34,691 nucleotides of DNA from Lachnospira sp. UBA5912 (GCA_002435585.1 DJDY01000196.1:26275-60965), one strand, 5' to 3'. Positions 25,233 to 34,218 are shown, counted from the stretch's first letter. Notes: generated by a model from the letters alone, not told the origin. Numbers and translations: made by a program.

Positions 25233-25904
25233 CTACGCTATCCAACGATAACCTACGTTTCTGATAGTTTCTATATATGGTATTCTTTCCTCTCCAAATG
25301 TACCAAGCTTGGCCTTAAGACGGCTCATATTAACAGTCAGCGTGTTATATTCAACGAAGTTACCATGTATATCCCACAGTCTGTCAAAAAATACATCTCG
25401 TCTTACAACTCTTCCCTTATTTTCAACAAGTATCTTAAGCATATCCCATTCATTGTTAGATAGCTTAAGCTCATTTCCAGCCCTGTACAGCTTATACTTA
25501 TCAAAATATATAGCCAGTTCGCCTTTTTTATATACGTCTCCATCGTTCATGCCACTTCTTCTTAAGTTGGCACTTATTCTTGATAACAGCACTGCATTAT
25601 GAAAAGGCTTTGTTACATAATCATCTCCACCGATATCAAGGCCTTTAACGATAGATGCTTCATCATCACACGATGTTATGAATATTATTGGAGCATCCAG
25701 ATTACGTCTGATATTCTCACATATCTGAAAGCCATCCCCATCAGGGAGCTTTACATCCAGCAGATACATATCATACACCTCCGTATGCTTATTATATTCC
25801 TTTACACTTCCTATAAGTGTTACATCATAACCTTTTAAAGTGAGAAGACTTTTTATAGTCTCTCCCAGCTCTTTGTCATCCTCGACCAACATAATTCTGT
25901 ACAT
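25233..25904 (-). CDS. OmpR/PhoB-family response regulator
   Basis: The 223-aa protein has a receiver domain with acidic pocket E8-D9-D10, phosphoacceptor D50 (YLLDVKLPDG) and the switch Lys in DDYVTKPF. A winged-helix effector domain (about 128-222; ELKLSNNEWDMLKILVENKG, NTLTVNMSRLKAKLG, IRNVGYRW) follows. It heads the operon of kinase, two giant permeases and ATPase, so it most likely activates the permease promoter at 23779-23807. GGGGTGA lies upstream of the ATG at 25904. Confidence 0.93.
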   Translation of the reverse strand: MYRIMLVEDDKELGETIKSLLTLKGYDVTLIGSVKEYNKHTEVYDMYLLDVKLPDGDGFQICENIRRNLDAPIIFITSCDDEASIVKGLDIGGDDYVTKPFHNAVLLSRISANLRRSGMNDGDVYKKGELAIYFDKYKLYRAGNELKLSNNEWDMLKILVENKGRVVRRDVFFDRLWDIHGNFVEYNTLTVNMSRLKAKLGTFGEERIPYIETIRNVGYRWIA

Positions 25905-25939
25905 GTATACTGTTCACCCCATCTATATGTCTATATATA

Positions 25940-25969
25940 CTCATAGCTTATTAAATCTAACCGGTTCAA
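25940..25969 (-). promoter_or_regulatory. Weak candidate promoter of the two-component operon
   Basis: TTGAAC (25964-25969) and TATGAG (25940-25945) on the minus strand are 18 bases apart. The -35 box overlaps the 8-base palindrome AACCGGTT (25959-25966). The match is partial. Confidence 0.3.
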
Positions 25970-26062
25970 TGTTATAACTACATATTTTTAATTGCATATT
26001 TCTAACTATATATATTATTCCATAACGTACATTGATAATAACATCAACACCTTGCAATTACC

Positions 26063-26290
26063 TTACAAGCCTGCAAGTATTTTTCTTGAATTATTCTTAG
26101 AATAATCACTTAATCTGTATGATTGGATACGCTCTTTTACTATAATTGGTATCAGAAATCCATTCGTACATAATCTTGCACATCTGTTTATCACAGTCTT
26201 ATTCGATACATGAAGCATAGTAACTAACTGGTAGTGGACAATTGCTGCTACTATCAACGGATGGATTTCCTGCACATATGCTGATTTTGT
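26063..26290 (-). pseudogene. Remnant of a Fic-family gene
   Basis: The open frame continues without a usable start above a 70-codon segment. Its first part (SAYVQEIHPLIVAAIVHYQLVT) resembles the stretch just before the Fic HPFxDGNGR motif. The next part (VSNKTVINRCARLCTNGFL, then VKERIQSYRLSDYSKNN) resembles the winged-helix tail of the same family. The Fic catalytic motif and everything between are missing, so an internal deletion joined the two ends. The full-length N-terminal region is also absent. Function is therefore not expected. Confidence 0.6.
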
Positions 26291-26333
26291 TACTTTTTAT
26301 AATTAATATTATGATGTCAGCGTCAAAACGTAT

Positions 26334-26382
26334 AAAATCCTGTTCCTAATATTATCATCATAATACCGGTGACAGGATTTTT
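26334..26382 (-). terminator. Terminator downstream of the AEC transporter gene
   Basis: AAAATCCTGT pairs with ACAGGATTTT across a 28-base loop. The A/T-rich base of the stem could serve as a U-tract in either direction. It ends the transcript of the cluster running from the AraC regulator to the transporter. Confidence 0.65.
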
Positions 26383-26422
26383 CCACTATTATTTCACTAT
26401 TCTTACACTATTTTTACACTAT
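26379..26422. repeat. Four 11-bp tandem repeats
   Basis: Four consecutive 11-base units each end in CACTAT: TTTTCCACTAT, TATTTCACTAT, TCTTACACTAT and TTTTACACTAT. They lie between the AEC gene stop and its terminator. The 11-base period is about one helix turn. Confidence 0.8.
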
Positions 26423-26489
26423 CGGCTCATTATTTTTCACTACCACTACTCTTCATCTAACTCGCCGTTTGCAAATGCATTATATTTTT

Positions 26490-27512
26490 TCACATAGTAA
26501 CCGCTACAACCAGCGCCATAACAGGTATCATCAACACTGTTGACAATGGATTAAGCGCTGCTGCTATATCTGTTGATACCCCTAGCTTCTCTGAATATAT
26601 GATAGATACTGCCGCACTCGATGAAAACACCGCTGCACATAATATCTGTCTCATGACAAGCGGTGCCGTCAATACATAAAATATAAATATGGCTGATACT
26701 ATCCCTATTCCATATCTTAACAGAAGCAGATGTATAACCTCACCGATTGTTTCCCTGCTCATGTTTAGTTCAAGAGATATTCCTATCATCATCATGGCAA
26801 GAAAACCGTTACCATGTCCACAGAAATCTGCTGCCTGAATAACTATATCTGGCAGCTTATAATTCAGAAAAGATAGAATCGTCATTATAAAATACACATC
26901 AAATGGCACTGAGGTAAACAGGCTTTTAAATATAACAGATACATGCATATCTGATTTATTCAATTTTTTTCTTTTATCATTTCTTTTATTTTCAACACTG
27001 CAATAACCTGTCCGGCATAAATTAATTCTTTCCTTATTTGACCGTCCTGCATTCATATTTTCCTTATTGGCCTGCCCTATACGCATCTGTGCCAGTGCAT
27101 ATGTTGTACCTAACGTATAGAAAGAATCTCCCACATCAAACATGCACAGATATGGAACTCCGTCTGGATAAAAGTTAGAAAGAAATGGTATTGCTATGCA
27201 TGCCATATTAAAGCCAGAGGCATTAACAGCATATATAGCCTGCATCTTTCTTCCTTTACGTGCTGATGCAAGCTGTCCCGCTATTACCATAACTGTATTC
27301 ACACCAAAGCCTATAATGATTGCTACAACATAGTACACATTGACCTGTGCACCTGTAAAACCACTTATAAGAGAAGCTGGCAATGTCACATAGAATATAA
27401 GATTGGATAATGTTTTCTTATCTTTCTTATGAAAAAGTCCTGCTTTTTTTAATATAAAAGCAAACAACATTGTTAGAAGATATATTGATGATGTTGCTAT
27501 TATTTTAACCAT
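26490..27512 (-). CDS. AEC (auxin efflux carrier) family transporter
   Basis: The 340-aa membrane protein has about ten hydrophobic segments in two blocks, with the AEC-type start TMLFAFILKKAGLFHKKDKKTLSNLIFYVTLPA (key residues GLF, KKTLSNLIFYVTLPA) and the PLSTVLMIPVMAL end. A polar, basic loop of about 45 residues (near 145-190) separates the two halves. AEC members move small organic acids or amino-acid-like compounds. It follows the APH-SDR gene by 91 bases on the same strand, so it may carry the substrate or product of that pathway. AAGGTGGG lies just upstream of the ATG. Confidence 0.88.
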   Translation of the reverse strand: MVKIIATSSIYLLTMLFAFILKKAGLFHKKDKKTLSNLIFYVTLPASLISGFTGAQVNVYYVVAIIIGFGVNTVMVIAGQLASARKGRKMQAIYAVNASGFNMACIAIPFLSNFYPDGVPYLCMFDVGDSFYTLGTTYALAQMRIGQANKENMNAGRSNKERINLCRTGYCSVENKRNDKRKKLNKSDMHVSVIFKSLFTSVPFDVYFIMTILSFLNYKLPDIVIQAADFCGHGNGFLAMMMIGISLELNMSRETIGEVIHLLLLRYGIGIVSAIFIFYVLTAPLVMRQILCAAVFSSSAAVSIIYSEKLGVSTDIAAALNPLSTVLMIPVMALVVAVTM

Positions 27513-27603
27513 TCTTTCCCACCTTCCTGCCTATATGTTATTTTCCATGTCTTTCTTAGCTATTTATATATTTTATCTGTCACACAATTATATTGAAAAT
27601 ACC

Positions 27604-29406
27604 TTACAACCCCATCACACTTGTCTCAGGAATCATATTACCGCCATCTATAACACAAGCCGTTCCTGTAATGTATTCTGCATCATCACCTGCTAAGAAT
27701 ACCGCCAGGCTTCCTATCTGCTCTGGCGTACCCAGCTTCTTTAAAGGTACCGCTCTTGCTATGTTATCTATAACTGCCTGTGGGTTATCTGGATTAGTTG
27801 TTGCTGCACTTCTTAGAACATTAGGTGTGAGTATGAACCCTGGGCATATGGCGTTACACGTTATTCCATATTCTGCATACTCTGATGCTATAGACCTGGT
27901 AAAACCTATAAGTGCTGCTTTTGTTGTGGCATATGCACTGTATCCCCTGTCACATTCATATGGGCCTGTTACTGATGACATATTGATTATCCTTCCATAC
28001 TTACGTTTTTTCATATATGGAATAACCGCCTGTGTCATATTCCAGGTTCCCTTGATATTAGTGTTTATATGCATATCAAGCTGCTCATCCTCTGTTTCAT
28101 CAAATGCTTTAATCTTCGCTACCCCAGCATTATTAACAAGAATATCTATCTTACCAAAATCCCTAATAATCTGATTTATGGTATCAAGTACAATATATCT
28201 GCTTGTTATATCACACTTATATGCTTTTATGCCTATGCTGTCTGAATAACCTGAAAAATATGCTGAACCTGCCACCTTAGCATATGTAATAAGATCATTA
28301 CCAGCATCAAGGATTGTATCGCTTCTTCCAATAAGTGCTATACGACAGCCCGCTTCACAGAATTTCTTAGCGATTCCATATCCTATACCAGAAGCTGCTC
28401 CTGTTATGACAACTACCTTAGTGTTTAATCCAAGCCATTCCCTTGCCATATCAACTGTAACCTTAAGATATTCCGGTTCAACCGTCTTCGCAGTATCACT
28501 ATCAGCATGTGAAGCTAACCACGCAAGTCTTGTTATTCTTCTTGTAAGTACAAACATCGGTATAAGCCTCTTATCTTCATCAGACAATTTTCTTACTTTC
28601 TCATAGCCTTCTATCCATGCTTTCTCAAGTTCTTTAAGATTCTTTGAATATGTCACAAGTGCGCAGCCCATATCATACATATAAAAACCATATCCACAAT
28701 CGTCAAAATCAATTATCTGATTCTTGCCCTCGTGGCTGATCACATTGTAAAAATGAAGATCTCCATGGATAAGTCCATACCTGTCATTGCTCCTGCCATA
28801 GTGATTAAGTTCTTTTTTTATATTTTCCGTACATTTTTCAAGGATATGATAATCTGTACCAGATATCCCAGGAAAATCTCTCCATGTTCCCCATATTCCG
28901 TCGCCATTATCACCAAAAAGATTATTGATATCCCATGAAAATCTCTTTATCTTAACTGATTTATCCCTGTTAATTGACTGTATATGAAGCTTAGCTGTTA
29001 TCTCTCCTAACTTCTTTAAACCATCCAGCAGTGTGTCACCTGTCAGCTCACCAAGCGGACTTCCATATAGAAAAGATATAACAGAACAATACACATCCAT
29101 GCCTCCTGATGTATGCATTTTTTGAAGAAATCCGCCATCACGTCCACGATATACAACGGGCAGTTTAACATCTGTTTCTTTATGTATCTCATCCATCCAC
29201 CTTATCTCACCTTCAAGCTCTTCTATATCATGATAGCCTGGTCTGTGTATACGGAACACAACAGGTTTGCTTTTACTGAATTCAATTTTGTATATAATAT
29301 TTTCTGAGTATTTTAACAGACTCACTTCATAATCCTTTTCAAAATCATAAAGTGATAACAGATTGTTTTTAACATCCTCTGATAATGATTGTGGCGTATC
29401 CTTCAT
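27604..29406 (-). CDS. Fusion protein: APH-type kinase plus short-chain dehydrogenase
   Basis: The 600-aa protein joins two enzymes in one frame. Residues 1-325 are an aminoglycoside-phosphotransferase-fold small-molecule kinase (SrkA/homoserine kinase II/hydroxylysine kinase type), with FRIHRPGYHD, the catalytic loop HGDLHFYN (H214, D216, N221) and metal Asp D233 in IIDFDD. Residues 330-600 are a short-chain dehydrogenase with TGAASGIG (335-342), LVNNAG, the catalytic Ser in NMSSVTG, YSAYATTK (Tyr-x3-Lys) and CPGFILTP. All catalytic residues are kept in both halves. The frame is open 45 codons further up, but AGGAGG nine bases before the ATG at 29406 marks the start. Neighbours are a class-III PLP enzyme and an AEC transporter. 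Confidence 0.88.
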   Translation of the reverse strand: MKDTPQSLSEDVKNNLLSLYDFEKDYEVSLLKYSENIIYKIEFSKSKPVVFRIHRPGYHDIEELEGEIRWMDEIHKETDVKLPVVYRGRDGGFLQKMHTSGGMDVYCSVISFLYGSPLGELTGDTLLDGLKKLGEITAKLHIQSINRDKSVKIKRFSWDINNLFGDNGDGIWGTWRDFPGISGTDYHILEKCTENIKKELNHYGRSNDRYGLIHGDLHFYNVISHEGKNQIIDFDDCGYGFYMYDMGCALVTYSKNLKELEKAWIEGYEKVRKLSDEDKRLIPMFVLTRRITRLAWLASHADSDTAKTVEPEYLKVTVDMAREWLGLNTKVVVITGAASGIGYGIAKKFCEAGCRIALIGRSDTILDAGNDLITYAKVAGSAYFSGYSDSIGIKAYKCDITSRYIVLDTINQIIRDFGKIDILVNNAGVAKIKAFDETEDEQLDMHINTNIKGTWNMTQAVIPYMKKRKYGRIINMSSVTGPYECDRGYSAYATTKAALIGFTRSIASEYAEYGITCNAICPGFILTPNVLRSAATTNPDNPQAVIDNIARAVPLKKLGTPEQIGSLAVFLAGDDAEYITGTACVIDGGNMIPETSVMGL

Positions 29407-29604
29407 AGTTGTTTTCCTCCTATTCTCCAAGTCCATCTTTTTATTTATCTGACATAACAGATTACTACTGATCTTTATATAATTCATAAGCACCAGCATG
29501 GGGAAATATCTACAGTCCCCCAAACTGATGCCTATTAACACTTTTATCCTATATTTCTATTTTTAATTTTATATAATGATGTCTGTATCATGATCTGGTC
29601 TTAT

Positions 29605-30867
29605 CTATCTATGATTAACCGCCTGTGCAAGTCCCTTATCCATCTTTTCAAAAAGTTCATCCATAAATGCATCATCACATAAAAGTCCAAGCTTCATCTG
29701 AAGTGTATTAGGATGGAGTCTTGAGTTATGTGACCATACACCATTATCAAACAATGGCTTGCATATTGTCTTACTTGCATCCTCACATGCAAAGTTTATT
29801 CCCATGATAACGCCTCTTTGCGTATAGCCTGTAAGGAAGCCATCATATTTGTCCATAAGAGCATTAACACGTTCTGTAAGAAGCTGCGTATTCTTATTAA
29901 TATTATCAACTGTTTCCTTACGTGTAGTTATCTCAAGCACCTTCATGGCAACTGCACAGCCAAGCTCTGAATTGCCACAGGTTGAGCCATGCATTCTTCC
30001 TATATCAAACATCCAGCTTGCTGCTTTCCTGTTCATGACAGTTGCTGATATCGGATAGATTCCACCGCCAAAACCTTTAGCTGTGGTAATCATGTCAGGA
30101 ACAAAGCCTTCATGCTCAAAACACCACATTTTTCCAGTTCTCATAAGACCTGTCTGTGTTTCATCAGCTATATAAAGTGTTCCATACTTCTCACACAGCT
30201 TCTTGACACCTGCAAGATAACCCTTATCAGGAATAGGAAAACCATATGTAGCAAGAAGGGATTCTATGATAACGCATGCAACATCCTCACTTTTAAGTTC
30301 TGCTTCCATGGCATCAAGGTCGTTGAGCGGTACCTGGACAAACTCTCCTGGAGCCCCCTGACAAAGAAAAGGATCCTTGAATCTTGCATCACCTGTTGAT
30401 ACTGACAAGCCTGTATGTCCGTGATAACACCCCTCTATAGATATGACTCTTTTTCTTTGTGTAGCATATCTTGCACTCTTTATGGCAAGATCTACTGCCT
30501 CACCACCACAGGTTGAAAAGCAGGCATAATCAAGTCCGTCAGGGCAAAGATCAGTAAGCTGCTTTGCAAGCATAGCCTTTGTTATACCGGTAAAATGGTG
30601 ATTACCTATATCAAGTTCGCTCATGGCATCTGTCAGTGCCTGTATTATCTCTGGGTTTCTATGTCCAAGATTATATGTGCCTCCGTTGATATGTATATCA
30701 AGAAACTTTCTTCCATCTAAGTCCCAGAAGCAATAACCTTCCCGCTTTCCCATGACTATAGCCATATCCCTGTCTATCCATTCTTTCGTCTTTCCTACAT
30801 TCCAGTGTGCAAGACTCTCCTCTAATACCTTTTCCTTTGTTATCTCTGGATTATTAATAAAGCTCAT
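29605..30867 (-). CDS. Class-III PLP-dependent aminotransferase or phospholyase
   Basis: The 420-aa fold-type I PLP enzyme has the class-III signature: LDIHINGGTYNLGHRNPEI, CGGEAVDLAIKSARYAT, YHGHTGLS, the cofactor Asp in ADETQTGLMRTG, and the Schiff-base Lys K264 in TTAKGFGGGIYP. Relatives include omega-aminotransferases and the phosphoethanolamine and phosphohydroxylysine phospholyases. The adjacent APH-type kinase raises the phospholyase option; sequence inspection alone cannot decide. AGGAGG lies eight bases upstream of the ATG at 30867, and a start six codons further up is less likely. It probably shares a transcript with the AraC regulator and the fusion gene. Confidence 0.85.
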   Translation of the reverse strand: MSFINNPEITKEKVLEESLAHWNVGKTKEWIDRDMAIVMGKREGYCFWDLDGRKFLDIHINGGTYNLGHRNPEIIQALTDAMSELDIGNHHFTGITKAMLAKQLTDLCPDGLDYACFSTCGGEAVDLAIKSARYATQRKRVISIEGCYHGHTGLSVSTGDARFKDPFLCQGAPGEFVQVPLNDLDAMEAELKSEDVACVIIESLLATYGFPIPDKGYLAGVKKLCEKYGTLYIADETQTGLMRTGKMWCFEHEGFVPDMITTAKGFGGGIYPISATVMNRKAASWMFDIGRMHGSTCGNSELGCAVAMKVLEITTRKETVDNINKNTQLLTERVNALMDKYDGFLTGYTQRGVIMGINFACEDASKTICKPLFDNGVWSHNSRLHPNTLQMKLGLLCDDAFMDELFEKMDKGLAQAVNHR

Positions 30868-30936
30868 AGCTGTATCCTCCTGCATTCATACTATTTTATT
30901 ATCCTTTTTTGCACTGTCATCCTTCAAGACCATATC

Positions 30937-31695
30937 TTATACTATATCCAGCTCACTGTTAGTTCTTCCGAACTGGTTAGGTGTAAGTGAAGTATTTTTC
31001 TTGAAATCTTTGATAAAATGTGCCTGGTCATAATATCCAAGCCTGTCATATATCTCATATGTAAGATTATTCTGAAGGTAATATATAGCTTTCTGAATCC
31101 TTATGATTCCAGCATACTTCTTCATAGATACACCAAGAGCGTTCTTAAATACACGGTCAAGATATCTCTGGTTGTATCCCGTCTGTTCAGCTACATCAGA
31201 TATTGTCACGCACCCTTTTTTATTAAGTATAATACCTGCTATCTGGACAATTATATTTTTGCTTTCCTTAAAGTAATCATCATATAAGAAATTCCCAAGA
31301 AATATATCTGCCATATTTTCAAACGACATATCTTTCCTGAAATATATTGCTATTTTATTTAAAGCCTCCATATCTGACATATTTTTTCTTGCACACACAA
31401 GCTCACATGAATACTTTTTCATAAAGTCGGGAACAACTCCCGGTTCGAATTTAACTGCAAATGTTTTCCTGCTGTCACTTATGAATGCTCTGCTTACCTC
31501 TGTATGTGTCCCACACACATATGGTACAAACCGTCCCTTCTCATACACGAACTGAAGGTCAAGACAGGCATCAGGTATGGCATATATCTCCCTGTCAGGA
31601 TTATCTATCATATAAACCTTGTTGATATATCCATCTTCAAGTATAAGCTCCTGATAACTTACATCCTTAGATATAAGATATGTTTTAACCTGCAT
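30937..31695 (-). CDS. AraC family transcriptional regulator
   Basis: The 252-aa protein has an N-terminal sensing region (about 1-140, DUF6597-like: AIPDACLDLQF, VCGTHTEVSRAF, FAVKFEPGVVPDF) and a C-terminal double helix-turn-helix AraC domain (about 150-250). The latter shows TISDVAEQTGYNQRYLDRVFK, and DRLGYYDQAHFIKDFK with SLTPNQF. The ATG at 31695 is preferred over one seven codons earlier because a GAGAGGTGG site lies a few bases upstream. It stands 69 bases before the PLP enzyme gene in the same direction and is the likely local activator of the cluster. Confidence 0.9.
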   Translation of the reverse strand: MQVKTYLISKDVSYQELILEDGYINKVYMIDNPDREIYAIPDACLDLQFVYEKGRFVPYVCGTHTEVSRAFISDSRKTFAVKFEPGVVPDFMKKYSCELVCARKNMSDMEALNKIAIYFRKDMSFENMADIFLGNFLYDDYFKESKNIIVQIAGIILNKKGCVTISDVAEQTGYNQRYLDRVFKNALGVSMKKYAGIIRIQKAIYYLQNNLTYEIYDRLGYYDQAHFIKDFKKNTSLTPNQFGRTNSELDIV

Positions 31696-31780
31696 ATATG
31701 CCACCACCTCTCTCATCCACGATTACTCCAGTTTCATAACACAATTATTATGCAATTGCATTCTGTTTTAGCAACTGGCA

Positions 31781-32467
31781 TCATTTAATAGAAACAATCT
31801 TGCTATCCAAAGCAGCTTTACCTTCAGCTCCTATCTTAAAATCAGGGTATTTTATCTTAATATAATCCTCCACAAGCTTAACTGCACCTTCAAAGCCTAC
31901 ACGCTCTGTATTTATAGTAAGGTCATAGTTAACAGGATTCGTCCAGTAGTTACCACCCGTATAATGTTCATAATACTCTGCACGATATTTATCTGTCTGT
32001 GTAATAGATCTTGCTGCTGTAGCTTCATTAACACCCATTCTGTCCATAATCTCTTTAAGGGTGAACCTTCTTGGTGCTTCTATATACAGACTTATTACGT
32101 TTGGTCTGTCCTTTAATATCCAGTCAGCACATTTACCTACGATTATGCAGCTTTCTGTATCTGCAAGCTGTTCTATAATCTGTTTCTGATACTCAAAAAG
32201 CTTCTCATCCGATACAAACTTTCTGTCCTCAACCTTAGGTGATCGCTGCATAGGAAGTCCCTTAAGAAAAGCTGAAAAAACATTCTTGTTTCTTAACTTT
32301 TCATTAACCTCTGCAAACACTTCCTCATCAAGACCGCTCATCTGTGAAGCTAGCATAAGTATTCTGTTTTCATAGCAGTGAATACCAAGATCATCCGCTA
32401 TCTGTTTTGCTATTCTTTTTCCACAGCTGCCAAATCCTCTGGCAACCGTTATAACTAAATTATCCAT
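31781..32467 (-). CDS. Cytidylate kinase-like family protein
   Basis: The 228-aa protein matches the cytidylate-kinase-like family (Cytidylate_kin_2). It has a P-loop-like start ITVARGFGSCGKRIAKQIA, a central SCIIVGKCADWILKD segment and the R/Y-rich AARSITQTDKYRAEYYEHYTG lid region (key residues ITQTDKYRAEYY). True CMP kinase activity is not assured; such proteins are often next to transporters in Clostridia and their role is unclear. The ATG at 32467 has GAGGAG four bases upstream, better than a start eight codons earlier. A hairpin repeat (copy B) separates it from the ABC ATPase gene. Confidence 0.8.
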   Translation of the reverse strand: MDNLVITVARGFGSCGKRIAKQIADDLGIHCYENRILMLASQMSGLDEEVFAEVNEKLRNKNVFSAFLKGLPMQRSPKVEDRKFVSDEKLFEYQKQIIEQLADTESCIIVGKCADWILKDRPNVISLYIEAPRRFTLKEIMDRMGVNEATAARSITQTDKYRAEYYEHYTGGNYWTNPVNYDLTINTERVGFEGAVKLVEDYIKIKYPDFKIGAEGKAALDSKIVSIK

Positions 32468-32485
32468 ACTGCTCCTCATTTCTAC

Positions 32486-32590
32486 GCACATTCTTTGTGC
32501 ATATCTGTTTTGTGTCTTGTGCGTTCAGACACAAATCACGCATGTGAAAAATTTTTGATTTAACCTCATGTGAAAAAGTCTTTGATTTAT
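32486..32590. repeat. Dispersed hairpin repeat, copy B, with tandem 22-mers
   Basis: TTTGTGTC (32509-32516) and GACACAAA (32528-32535) form the same 8-bp stem with an 11-base loop as copy A at 16.7 kb, with GCATATC and CATGTGAA flanks. A small dyad GCACA-N5-TGTGC lies at 32486-32500. On the other side two 22-23-base copies starting CATGTGAAAAA and ending TTTGATTTA lie in tandem (32541-32562 and 32567-32589). Confidence 0.75.
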
Positions 32591-32601
32591 GTATTTTTAC
32601 A

Positions 32602-33360
32602 CTAAGCGCCTTTCTTAACCCCACTTTCCATGTATCTTGTTAAGAATGCCTTAGTTCTTTCATTCTTAGGATTCGTAAATAATATGTCAGGACTCTCATC
32701 TTCAACAACATATCCGTTATCCATGAATATAGTTCTTGTTGATACATTTTTAGCAAACTCCATCTCATGTGTAACGATAATCATAGTAAGTCCATCATCT
32801 GCCAGTTCTTTCATGACATTAAGAACCTCGCCTACCATCTCAGGGTCAAGTGCTGATGTTGGTTCATCAAACAGAAGCACCTCCGGGTTCATGCATAGTC
32901 CTCTGGCTATTGCAACCCTCTGCTTCTGTCCACCTGATAACTGTGCCGGATGGGCATTAATATAAGCTGCCATTCCAACCTCCCTTAAATGCTTTATGGC
33001 TCTTATCTTTGCCTCTTCTTTGCTAAGATGAAGTATTTTCTGTGCACCAAACATACAGTTTTTTAATACTGTCATGTTGTTAAAAAGATTAAATGACTGG
33101 AACACCATGCCAACCTGTGATCTGTATTTTGTAAGTGATGACTGTGTATTCTTAACCTCCTCACCATGGAAAAGAACTTTACCACTTGTTGGTGTTTCAA
33201 GATGGTTAATGCATCTAAGAAGTGTAGACTTACCAGAACCGGAAGAACCGATAATACATACAACCTCACCCTTTGATATCTCGAAATCTATCTTCTTTAA
33301 TACCTCATGGTCACCGAATGATTTTACGAGGTTTTCAACTTTAATAACTGAATCTGCCAT
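32602..33360 (-). CDS. glnQ: Polar amino acid ABC transporter ATP-binding protein
   Basis: The 252-aa ATPase is of the GlnQ/HisP type that powers uptake of polar amino acids. It shows Walker [34 protein letters not shown] (Q-loop), signature LSGGQKQR, Walker [15 protein letters not shown] and H-loop VTHEM. The [14 protein letters not shown] end is also usual. It follows the permease gene by 69 bases, with AGGAGG before the ATG. Exact substrate (glutamine, arginine, cystine and others) is not visible. Confidence 0.95.
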   Translation of the reverse strand: MADSVIKVENLVKSFGDHEVLKKIDFEISKGEVVCIIGSSGSGKSTLLRCINHLETPTSGKVLFHGEEVKNTQSSLTKYRSQVGMVFQSFNLFNNMTVLKNCMFGAQKILHLSKEEAKIRAIKHLREVGMAAYINAHPAQLSGGQKQRVAIARGLCMNPEVLLFDEPTSALDPEMVGEVLNVMKELADDGLTMIIVTHEMEFAKNVSTRTIFMDNGYVVEDESPDILFTNPKNERTKAFLTRYMESGVKKGA

Positions 33361-33429
33361 AACCTGCCTCCTGTTCTATTACTTATTATTTATATGTGCA
33401 TTTTTAATTCTATAAGGAACTTACATATA

Positions 33430-34218
33430 TCATTCATTTTCCAGATACTCTGTAGCAAGTTCATAATCACTTCTGCCCTGCAGCTTCTTCTCAACTACTG
33501 CAAATATTCTGTTGAATACGAAGCAGAGAATGAAGTAAATAATAGAAATAACTATGTATGATTCAAAGTACTTATAGTAAGCACCACCTGCTGTCTTTGC
33601 CATAAGGAACAGCTCTGATACGCCGATAACATTAAGGACTGATGTCATCTTTAAGTTGTTTACGAAAGTGTTGCACATTTCAGGAATAACATTTCTTAGT
33701 GCCTGTGGAACGATGATATATATCATCGCCTTGAAATGTGACATACCCATGGCAAGAGCACCTTCCTCCTGACCTGGATCTACTGACTTTATACCAGCTC
33801 TTACCGTCTCACCCATATAAGCACCCGTGTTAAGCGTTGTAACAAGAATACCAGCTATGATTGAAGTAATCATGATATTGTTCTGTCTTAAACCATAATA
33901 AATAACCATGCCCTGTACTATCATTGGTGTATCCCTGAATACCTCAACATATACAACTACGATTGCCTTTAATACATGCAACAAAGCTTTCTTTACTATA
34001 TTATCTTCCTTGTGAATCTTAACTGTGTTGATTATACCTACTGCAAAGCCAAGTACGAAGCCTAACACAGTTCCTATAAGTGCCACATAAAGAGTTACCC
34101 ATGTAGCTTTAAGAAATAAAGTTGAATATTTATTAAAAATGAACCAGGCCCATTCAAACAATGAACCTTCAGCACCTGGCGTATTAGCTGCCAGTGCAAT
34201 CATTGTATTCATATACAT
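33430..34218 (-). CDS. Polar amino acid ABC transporter permease
   Basis: The 262-aa membrane protein belongs to the His/Glu/Gln/Arg/opine permease family. It has a first hydrophobic segment near residue 35, five segments in all, and the EAA-like coupling loop EEGALAMGMSHFKAMIYIIVPQALRNVIP (key residues EGALAMG and VPQALRN). EVFRDTPMIVQGMVIYYGL is also typical. GGAGG nine bases upstream selects the ATG at 34218 over one twelve codons earlier. It lies between the binding-protein gene, from which it is separated by a terminator-like hairpin, and the ATPase gene. Confidence 0.94.
   Translation of the reverse strand: MYMNTMIALAANTPGAEGSLFEWAWFIFNKYSTLFLKATWVTLYVALIGTVLGFVLGFAVGIINTVKIHKEDNIVKKALLHVLKAIVVVYVEVFRDTPMIVQGMVIYYGLRQNNIMITSIIAGILVTTLNTGAYMGETVRAGIKSVDPGQEEGALAMGMSHFKAMIYIIVPQALRNVIPEMCNTFVNNLKMTSVLNVIGVSELFLMAKTAGGAYYKYFESYIVISIIYFILCFVFNRIFAVVEKKLQGRSDYELATEYLENE

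Noticed and set aside
26379..26422. CRISPR array
   Set aside because: The units are 11 bases with no spacers and there are no cas genes in the window.
27593..28174. Plus-strand frame of 193 codons opposite the dehydrogenase domain
   Set aside because: It is the antisense shadow of a gene with conserved motifs and has no ribosome binding site.
29407..29541. 45-residue N-terminal extension of the kinase-dehydrogenase fusion
   Set aside because: The frame is open, but the strong AGGAGG site precedes the ATG at 29406, and the extra residues match nothing in the kinase family.
32517..32600. Promoter for the cytidylate-kinase-like gene inside repeat copy B
   Set aside because: No -10/-35 pair with acceptable spacing could be found on the minus strand.
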